Part shown: in pieces, positions 57,312 to 64,000 of the stretch
Layout of the letters: the number at the start of each line of letters is the position of its first letter
Position numbering within the stretch: the stretch's first letter is position 1
NCBI GenBank assembly: GCA_047967505.1
Contig: CM106539.1
Origin: Dipteris shenzhenensis
Taxonomy: Eukaryota > Polypodiophyta > Polypodiopsida > Gleicheniales
Direction: 5' to 3' (one strand)
DNA: 64,000 nt
The notes under the pieces: model-generated
The model's input: only the letters and a program-made list of their open reading frames with translations
What the model was told of the DNA's origin: nothing
Databases searched by the model: none
Translations under genes and position numbers: made by a program

Positions 57312-57843
57312 AGCAGCCTCTTTGTGGCACAAGGATTTGGTAGCTCTTGGGTATGTGGGTCCGCTACCCGCCCCATCACTTGGATGCCAGGCCATTATGA
57401 CTATGCTGAATAAAAGATTCCATGACAAAATTGTTGCCATAGATATGAAGGAAATCAAAGAGCACCCTGAATCAAATAAACTACTGGTTATGCTACTGTC
57501 CATCAATGATTGGTGCAGAATTTTAGTGATTGGAAAGGGCAATACAGATAAAATTTTGGAGGTGATCAATCAGCTATCTTTGTCTTTAGACCAATTACTG
57601 CCTCGAGGAAGATAATATTAGTTTGGTGGAATTTGCAGAGAAGTCTCGTGAAACAATGAGGGACCTCTTCATGTATTCCAATCTCCCTCCCCCAGTAGGA
57701 CCTTTGTCCTTGGATAATTTGGGCCATAAATGGTTTCCTTTACCAAAAGGGTCCTCTTCCAACACAACACAACATAGTTTCTGTGATCTTGAGGGTCTAT
57801 CAAAGGATGTACAAGAGACAATATTCTCAGATGAACTCATGCA
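57312..57843 (+). pseudogene. ORF1, interrupted by copia C (unit VIII)
   Basis: The frame 57322-57615 (LWHKDLVALGYVGPLPAPSL, GCQAIMTMLNKRFHDKIVAI) keeps the Gln codon and runs to LSLSLDQL, where a few inserted bases shift it. 57623-57853 continues (MVEFAEKSRETMRDLFMYSN, PLPKGSSSNTTQHSFCDLEG, LSKDVQETIFSDELM). At 57843 the sequence passes into copia C; about 450 bp of the ORF1 C-terminal part are missing and only its last bases reappear at 63742-63758. Confidence 0.6.
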
Positions 57844-57930
57844 CCAGATATAGCCTTCTTGCAACCCTCTGTGGCTGCAACATACTCAGCCTCTATGGTA
57901 GACAAAGCAACACACTTCTGATGCATCTTT
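57844..57930 (-). pseudogene. Extra RNase H fragment next to copia C 3' LTR
   Basis: The minus strand reads HQKCVALSTIEAEYVAATEG, the same segment as in the main RNase H (HKCVALSTIETESVATTEG, near 58400), about 85-90% alike. It is a partial duplicate from another copy, or a product of recombination. Confidence 0.65.
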
Positions 57931-57950
57931 TGATTCTTTGAGCTTTGAGT

Positions 57951-58053
57951 TTTGGTGGGTGTAGAACACCCTAATCTTCTTTTTCATTCATTTATATGTG
58001 TTTGAGTCTTGTACATAACCAGGGTAAAGGGACATTGATCTTTAACCCCCACA
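57951..58053 (-). mobile_element. Copia C 3' LTR, truncated
   Basis: Starts TGTGGGGGTTAAAGATC on the minus strand at 58053 and matches the 5' LTR for about 100 bp (CATATAAATGAATG, ACACCCACCAAAA), then diverges at about 57951. Confidence 0.7.
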
Positions 58054-58059
58054 ACCGGG

Positions 58060-58747
58060 AGAACAACCAGTGAGCATACTATCCAATGCCCATCAATACA
58101 TGACAATACTCAAAACCCTGACTAGGTAGACTCTTCGCCAGCATATCTACAGGGTTATCATCTATATGAACCTTGACAAGCTCTATGTGCTTGTCCTCAA
58201 GTACCTCCCTGATGAAATGGTACCTGACCTCAATGTGTTTGGTCTTTGCATGAAAGACCAGATTCCATGCTAGCTAAATAGCACTCATGGAATCACTATG
58301 CAATGTCGGTACACCTATATGAATCCCCAAATCTCCCACTAGCCGATCAAGCCATATAGCCTCCTTGCAACCCTCTGTGGTTGCAACAGACTCAGTCTCT
58401 ATGGTAGACAAAGCAACACACTTGTGTGCACGAGACATCCACGACACTGCACCACCTGCAAAGGTGAACACATAACCAGAAGTGGATCTCCTACTATCCA
58501 CATGCCCTACATAGTCTGAATCTGTGTACCCAAGTACACGCATGTCTCCTCTACCAAAGCAGATGCACATCTCCTTGGTACCCTTCATGTACCTCATGAT
58601 GCACTTAACTGCCTCCCAATGCCTCTTTCCTGGATTAGCCATATACCGGCTAACAACTCCCACTGCAAATGCAATGTCTGGTCTAGTAGCTATCATAGCA
58701 TACATAAGACTCCCAATTTCTGATGCATAAGGAACCTTGGCCATCAT
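58060..58747 (-). pseudogene. Copia C RNase H region
   Basis: The frame 58747-58274 encodes MAKVPYASEIGSLMYAMIAT, RPDIAFAVGVVSRYMANPGK, LGYTDSDYVGHVDSRRSTSG (RNase H Asp region), MSRAHKCVALSTIETESVAT and EGCKEAIWL. A CAG-to-TAG change after SMSAI (58274) interrupts it; downstream the same frame goes on with KTKHIEV and VDMLAKSL. Confidence 0.85.
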
Positions 58748-59871
58748 GGCCCTTTCTCCTCATCTGATTTGGGACTATCTATAGGACTCACTTTCACATA
58801 TGGAGGCAATGGAGTACTCACTGCATTTCCCCCCTCCATATTGAAACGCTGCAATACTTTTGTAACATACTCTTTTTGTGAAAGCCAAAGGAGTTTCCTA
58901 CTCTGATCATGCGTGATGCGCATACCAAGAATATGAACTGCAAGTCCCAAATCCTTCATATCAAAGGCCTTATGCAACTTGGCCTTTAATGCATCTAGCT
59001 CATAAGTATTCTTGCTAGCCAATAGCATATCATCCACATATAGTGCCAAGATTATCAGGCTATTATCCTTAGCCCTTTTAGTGTAGAGGCAATGATCAAT
59101 TTCACTCCTTCTAAAGCATCAAACTTCTGATACCATTCTCTAGGTGCTTGCTTAAGACCATAGAGACTCTTCTTCAGCTTGCAAACTAAATTCTCTTTGC
59201 CCCTTTCTTCAAAGCCTTTCAGTTGCACCATGTAAATTTCCTCATGCAAATCCCCATGCAAGAAAGCTGTCTTGACATCCATCTGCATAAGCTCCATATC
59301 CTCTGATGCCACTAGTCCAAGCATGCATCTAAGTGTGGTAATCTTCACAACTGGAGAGAATATCTCATCAAAGTCCACACCCTTCTCTTGCTTGAACCCT
59401 TTAGCGACCAAATGGGCCTTGTACATAGGCACATCATCACCGTGACCTTCATTTTGTAGACCCATTTACATGGCAATGCTTTCTTTTCATGTGGCAAAGA
59501 AACCAAGTCCCAAGTCTTATTCTTCATAAGTGAACTCATCTCTAATTACATAGCATACTCCCACTTGCGTTGATCCTCGCGCATCATAGCCTCTCTGTAG
59601 CAAGAAGGCTCCCCACAATCAGTAAGCATCACATGTCTACCCCTGGAACAAACCTATTAGGTGGTCTAGACACTATAGATGATCTTCTCAAGGGCATTTC
59701 AGCTTGCTGTCCCACCTGCATATCAGCCACATTTGGCTCATCATTTCCACCAATAGATGATCCATCATCTACCCTTGATTGTATACCTATGGGAGTACTT
59801 GGTGGTACCATTTCTTGCACATTTAGTGCATGGACAGCTTGCTGTCTATCAACATATGCAGGTGGATTCAC
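58744..59871 (-). pseudogene. Copia C reverse transcriptase
   Basis: From the linker (59871-59629) to RT: MKNKTWDLVSLPHEKKALPC, KWVYKMK, AHLVAKGFKQEKGVDFDEIF, SPVVKITTLRCMLGL, MQMDVKTAFLHGDLHEEIYM (first Asp), FEERGKENLVCKLKKSLYG, LKQAPREWYQKFDA, then across a frameshift near 59052 MALYVDDMLLASKN (catalytic YVDD), FDMKDLGLAVHILGMRI and SQKEYVTKVLQRFNM. Other frameshifts lie near 59440. Confidence 0.88.
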
Positions 59872-60864
59872 ATCCTGGAAATGATTCTCCTCATTTCCAC
59901 ATCCCTCATGGGTGCCTTATGCATCTTCTTCTCATTGAAGACTACATCATGGCTACGTATGACCTTCTTTGCTTCTGGATCCCAGAGACGATAGCCCATC
60001 TCTCCACTTTCACCATAACCTAAAAAGATGCATTTTCTAGACTTAGGATCTAGCTTCTTTCGAAGCTCTTTTGGCACATGTGCATATGCCTCACACCCAA
60101 ATATACGCAAATGAGAGTAAGAGGGCTTCTTGCCACTCCATGCCTCTTTAGGAATACCACCATCCAAACTCTTACTAGGTGATTTATTGATCACATGCAC
60201 TGCAGTCTTCATTGCCTTAGCCCAAAAACCACTAGAAAGACTTGCATTGGAAAGCATGCATTGCAACCTTTTTTGAATGGTATGATTCATCTTTTTTGCA
60301 ATTGGATTTTGTTCTGGAGTACGAGGGGATGTGAGCTTCCTCTTAATCCCACGTGTATCACAGAAATGCCGAAAGTCATGAGAGAGATACCCTCCACCAT
60401 TGTCAGTCCGTGGGCATTTAAGCGTTCTACCTCACTGATTCTCAACCAAGGCCAGCCATTTCTGAAATACCTAGAACACATCACTCTTTCGAGCTATAGC
60501 ATAAGCCCACACTTTCCTAGTTGCATCATCAATGAATGTCACATAGTCGTGTAGGCGTGGGACCACATACGTCTGAATGCACCAAATCAAGCTTTTCAAA
60601 CTCTTTCTTTCCCCTTCTTTTATGGGCTGATTTAGTCTGCTTCCCATAGAGACAGTGCTCACAAAATTCAAAATCAGAGAAACTCAAATGTGGTACATAA
60701 CCCAAATGGCATAAGAGTTTCATTCCATTCTGGCTCATGTGCCCCAACCTGCAATGCCACAAAGAAATGCTTGGCTGCTCGGTTATTGCAACAACATGAT
60801 CAAATACCCCTGATACATGTAAGGGATACAAAGTCCCACACTTGGCACCCCTGGCCAAAAGCAT
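59868..60864 (-). pseudogene. Copia C integrase
   Basis: Pre-integrase HHCC (LWHCRLGHMSQNGMKLL, then CEHCLYGKQ, both Cys intact) leads to KLDLVHSDVCGP with the first catalytic Asp (60864-60529). After frameshifts FIDDATRKVWAY (60550 region) and a damaged second Asp region near 60400 follow. The C-terminal part is long and open (60290-59868): SGFWAKAMKTAVHVINKSPS, HLRIFGCEAYAHVPKELRKK and KCIFLGYGESGEMGYRLWDP. Confidence 0.85.
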
Positions 60865-60888
60865 AGAGCCCTTCTGAATTTTTCAACT

Positions 60889-61266
60889 CTAAAAGACAAA
60901 AGTGGTGTGAAAACCAGCATCATGTAGCTGACCCACTGAAATAAGACTCTTGGTTAACTTAGGCACATGTCTAACAATTTTCAAAATAAATGCAGACCCA
61001 TTTGCAAAAGAAAACTTTATGTCACCTACTCCCACTATGTCACATGTATAGTCATTTCCAAGATGCACGCAACCTGTTTTTCCACTGTCATAAGTGGAGA
61101 ACCATTCCCTATGGGGAGTAACATGGAATGAAGCACTAGAATCCAAAATCCAATCCTGGGAATATGCATCACCTGAAGTAGTAAGCAACTCTGTAGATAA
61201 ACTAGACATGAAGAGATCGTCATTGTCACTATTATTTGTGACTGCATTGATCTCCTCGATCTTCAC
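60889..61266 (-). pseudogene. Copia C protease
   Basis: Encodes QDWILDSSASFHVTPHREWF (active-site Asp present, DSG changed to DSS), GCVHLGNDYTCDIVGVGDIK and LTKSLISVGQLHDAGF. The frame stops at 60889 before pre-integrase. Confidence 0.8.
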
Positions 61267-61349
61267 TTTTCCTTTGTCCTTCCTTGGACTCTCTTCCTTT
61301 TGATTTGCACCTCAATTTGCATTCTTTTTATTATCCTTTTGCTCTCTTT

Positions 61350-62027
61350 TCAGCTTGTAGCAATCCTTTTCAGTATGGCCCTTCTCTTCTTGCCACAGTG
61401 GTAACACTCAATGTTCCATGCCTTGGATTTGCTATGAGACTTCCCTCTTTCTTGGGGCTTCCCCCTGAACTGTGATCTACCCCTTTGCACATTTAAGGCT
61501 GCATTTTGCTTGTTGTCGTCCATAGACTTTTGTCTAATCTCCTCGGCCAACAAGCTACCCACAACATCATTAAATTTCAGTACTCCACTAGGTGCAAAGT
61601 TCATCTTCTGAGCCTGAAGCTCGCTGAAAATAATATTGAATTCATTCAAGTGAGAAGCAATGGAGACCCCTTCCTTCATCTGCAGCTCAAACAACCTCTT
61701 CATGAGGTAAACTTTATTAGAGGCAGTTTCCTTTTCATAAGTGGCACACAGTTTCTTCCACAAATCTTTTGTAGTCTGCTCATTTACTACTGTGAAATAA
61801 ACTGACTCTGCAAGATGAAGTCTAATAGTAGATTTTGCTAATGCATCCAACTCATTCCAATCATCATCAGACATATTTGCAGGCTTAGCTTCAATTCCTG
61901 CCAAGGGTTTAGTCTGCTTCTTTTGAATAAGCAAATCCCTTATTTGTTCTTTCCACAAAGAAAAGTTTGTCCCATCAAACTTTTTAATGCTAAAAAACTC
62001 CTTTTCAGACATGGAAAAGGATGCCAT
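61350..62027 (-). CDS. Copia C Gag
   Basis: A 225-codon frame starting MASFSMSEKEFFSIKKFDGT, with the typical copia Gag N-module (NFSLWKEQIRDLLIQ), the UBN2-type body (DLWKKLCATYEKETASNKVY, LMKRLFELQMKEGVSIASHL, LNEFNIIFSELQAQ) and an Arg/Lys-rich tail. It forms the particle shell that packages element RNA. The zinc knuckle begins (ECYHCGKK) but a one-base loss near 61385 shifts the frame before its His and last Cys, so the protein ends abnormally. The frame before that point is intact. Confidence 0.88.
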   Translation of the reverse strand: MASFSMSEKEFFSIKKFDGTNFSLWKEQIRDLLIQKKQTKPLAGIEAKPANMSDDDWNELDALAKSTIRLHLAESVYFTVVNEQTTKDLWKKLCATYEKETASNKVYLMKRLFELQMKEGVSIASHLNEFNIIFSELQAQKMNFAPSGVLKFNDVVGSLLAEEIRQKSMDDNKQNAALNVQRGRSQFRGKPQERGKSHSKSKAWNIECYHCGKKRRAILKRIATS

Positions 62028-63559
62028 GATGCAAATGAAGCAAAAATCCCAAATGCTAGTGCCTACAAGAGAGAATCACACCAAATACCAGGTGCACCTA
62101 AATGTGTATGCCACAATAGAGTGAAATATCACCAAAACTCATGTCTTAAAGCATCTGACTCATGTGCATATACTATGCATCCATATGAGTAAATCTGGCC
62201 CAAAAGAAAATGCCAACTGCAATGGCAATCCAAAATGCCAATAAGTGCCAAATGACTCAAGTATAAACACCGTCCACTGGCATATGCATTAATAATATCT
62301 CATCCAAGAGAGCATAGCACTATCAGTGCATCACCTACAATGTGTCAAAACTGTCCCTCAGCATAAAATAGCATCCATAAAAATAACATCCCACAAGGCA
62401 ATTTGGGCCTATCAGCACATCCAATAAGGACCGCAATGCATCCATACAATGTGTCAAAACTGTCCCTCAGCATAAAATAGCATCCATAAAAATAACATCC
62501 CACAAGGCAATTTGGGCCTATCAGCACATCCAATAAGGACCGCAATGCATCCAAATGGCCTATAAATCATCCATTGCAACCTAATGCACACCACGAATGA
62601 GCGCACACTGTTCAAACTACAACCAGAGTGATTTGCATAAGATATGCTCAAGAAATTATAGTCCCACGGTAATGACCGCTACTGAAAATAGAACCTAAGA
62701 TGCCTCAAAACATGGGCGCCATTCATAATCAGACTCAACAAGAAAATTTGCAAATATCTCTCTTTTGCTAGAACTCCAAAATCCCAACCGATGAGTGAGA
62801 AATGGGAGTCAACACTTATCCACTGCCATGTGGCATCAATCTAAGGTTTCAAAACCTTAGAATGAAAAATACATAACAGAGAGACGAAATCGAATACACA
62901 GAGATCTATAACTCTGAAAATCCTTCACCGAATCACGTAAGAACTAACAGGTAGGGGATTTTGGGCGTCCGAAATGCAATAGGACAGACGGTTTTGGAAA
63001 CCGTGGTCTCAATCACTGGGTCCAACACACGGACTAAAAAACGTTTTTGGAAACAGAGCTGTTTATAAACTCCACCGGAGTACGAATGATGAGCAACATA
63101 GAAGTTTTAGGACCTCCTGAGTCCACCCGAACTGACAGATCTGCAAATGGTTGCTCCAAACTTAAGTTCCAACACCCGGGCAAAAAAACGCAGAAACTGA
63201 CACAGTGAGTCATAAATCCAATGAAATGATCCCAGATTCAAGAATGAAGGTGCTTCCAAGCTCCTGAAGTGAAGTGGATACCAAAAACAAGCAATAGTTT
63301 CCTCTACAAGTTAATACGGAGTCTCTGTCATCGAACGGAATAGAGAAAAGCTCAAAAAACGACTTTTTCTTTGAAATCACTTAACAGGCTCTCAAAACCA
63401 CTTCGCAAAACCAAAGTGACTTTTCCAAAGGTTCCTCCAAGGTCTCTACACACTCGGATGCAAGTAAAGTCACCCACAAAGCTTCCCACAGAGCTTCTCC
63501 TTCCTTCCACAGAGCTACTGAGCTTCAAGCATTCACGCATGCTCAGCTAGATCACCCAG
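62028..63559 (-). other. Long leader of copia C
   Basis: About 1.5 kb between primer site and gag, longer than usual for a copia leader. No coding motifs; it contains a 109-bp tandem duplication (62341-62558). Confidence 0.6.
62341..62558. repeat. 109-bp tandem duplication in copia C leader
   Basis: The block starting TGTGTCAAAACTGTCCCTC at 62341 is repeated from 62450. The two copies are essentially identical over about 105 bp, so this duplication is recent. Confidence 0.95.
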
Positions 63560-63741
63560 GCTCTGATACCAGTTGAGAGTTCTCTCAACGGAAGCAAGAA
63601 CAGAAGAGGGAGAGAGAGAAACAGAGAGCCACACAACTTTTGGTGGGTGCAGAACCCTAATCTTCTATTTCATTCATTTATATATGTGTTTGAGTATTGT
63701 ACATAACCGGGGTAAAGGCACAGTGACCTTTAACCCCCATA
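63560..63741 (-). mobile_element. Copia C 5' LTR (63572-63741) and primer-binding site (63560-63571)
   Basis: The minus strand reads TATGGGGGTTAAAGGTCAC ... AACTCTCAAC, then TGGTATCAGAGC, the primer site for initiator tRNA-Met. The LTR is short (about 170 bp) and its first bases are TA where the 3' LTR has TG. A GTTGAGAG/CTCTCAAC inverted pair sits at its inner end. Confidence 0.8.
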
Positions 63742-64000
63742 GTGCAGATGTTTGGAGGATGCTAGCACACAGTTGTTATCCATGTCCCCCAACTTGACTT
63801 GCAATATTTCATATTTTGGCACTTGTTGAACTCCCAAACATATTCCGTAAATGGTAATAATACAAGATAAATAATAATAACCAGTAAGTGGCAGTAGTCA
63901 TTCCTTTTAATAAATATAACAAATAGGAGTGACTCGTGAAGAACAAACGGCATATACATATCTTATAGACATATACCGAGCATATAGGACCCTTACCATC
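63742..64000 (-). repeat. Array resumes: ORF1 end and terminal region
   Basis: GTGCAGATGTTTGGAGGA (63742-63759) is the very end of the inverted ORF1 copy, followed by GCTAGCACACAGTTGTTATC and the terminal region as at 38508. It runs off the window, so the array continues to the right. Confidence 0.8.

Larger units (their letters stand above)
23507..57843. repeat. Tandem array of about eight degenerate RT/ORF1 retroelement units
   Basis: Landmarks recur in the same order along the array. The RT motif-A block occurs near 24510, 31690, 33850, 39040, 43710, 50860 and 54705, plus partial copies; the leader/untranslated junction ACCATAAGCC lies at 36767, 40852, 45507, 48301, 52726 and 56535, spaced 2.8-4.7 kb. 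Units are about 85-95% alike by eye and differ in deletions. RT lies on the minus strand throughout; ORF1 is minus in units I and III (part) and plus in the rest. The array resumes at 63742 and runs off the window. Tandem copies sharing partial termini are known for Penelope-like elements. Confidence 0.85.
57844..63741 (-). mobile_element. Copia C: nearly complete Ty1/copia element inserted in array unit VIII
   Basis: Minus-strand order: 5' LTR (63741-63572), primer site (63571-63560), 1.5-kb leader, gag (62027), protease, integrase, RT, RNase H, polypurine-like stretch and truncated 3' LTR (58053-57951). Beyond the 3' LTR lies a second scrap of RNase H (about 57925-57844). It replaced about 450 bp of ORF1 rather than making a simple target duplication, so the insertion was accompanied or followed by deletion. 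Confidence 0.85.

Overview
The window is nuclear DNA from a land plant with a large, transposon-rich genome. The only host gene I recognise is the first exon of a plastid-type phosphate transporter (PHT2;1 family, minus strand, 5651-6553). Almost everything else is retroelement: chromovirus-type Ty3/gypsy, several Ty1/copia elements primed by initiator tRNA-Met, plant LINEs with zf-RVT tails, a Tourist-like MITE, a solo LTR, and a reverse-transcriptase element resembling Penelope-like elements (PLE). A fern or gymnosperm would fit, but the sequence does not settle the species.

Layout. 1-2740: 3' part of a gypsy element with RNase H and most of integrase deleted. 2741-5650: non-coding, probably PHT2;1 intron 1, with a 23-bp perfect hairpin. 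5651-7120: PHT2;1 exon 1 and upstream region. 7515-7650: MITE. 8388-8623: LTR remnant with primer site. 8690-10295: an isolated older copy (copy 0) of the PLE-like element. 10530-12340: minus-strand copia A, RT deleted. 12350-12950: A-rich leader with a recurring GCCCCAAATTT word. 12960-17480: decayed plus-strand LINE. 17506-22283: plus-strand copia B, same family as A, with RT but lacking the integrase C-terminal region. 22323-23040: minus-strand LINE tail. 23148-23501: inverted copia B-type LTR. 23507-57843, resuming at 63742: the array. 57844-63741: copia C, inserted in the array.

The array is the main discovery. About eight degenerate units (I-VIII), mostly 4-4.7 kb apart, derive from an element whose collinear order is: terminal repeat-like region (starting TGTTGGACC), untranslated block, ORF1 (unknown protein), short leader, RT gene. 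In six units the block '5' untranslated + ORF1' is inverted relative to RT, so ORF1 reads rightward and RT leftward from one shared non-coding block. All six share the breakpoint sequence, so one inversion was followed by amplification. Units also share frame-breaking changes that copy 0 lacks. No unit looks fully functional; the best RT frame is 31241-32077 (minus) with a YMDD box.

The retroelements are nested. A copia integrated at the TGTTG of the element's terminus: one TGTTG lies beside each outer LTR edge (22284-22288 and 23502-23506), but the two LTRs now face each other, so the insertion was later split by an inversion. Copia C sits inside ORF1 of the last unit. All assignments rest on motifs read by eye; no database search was possible.
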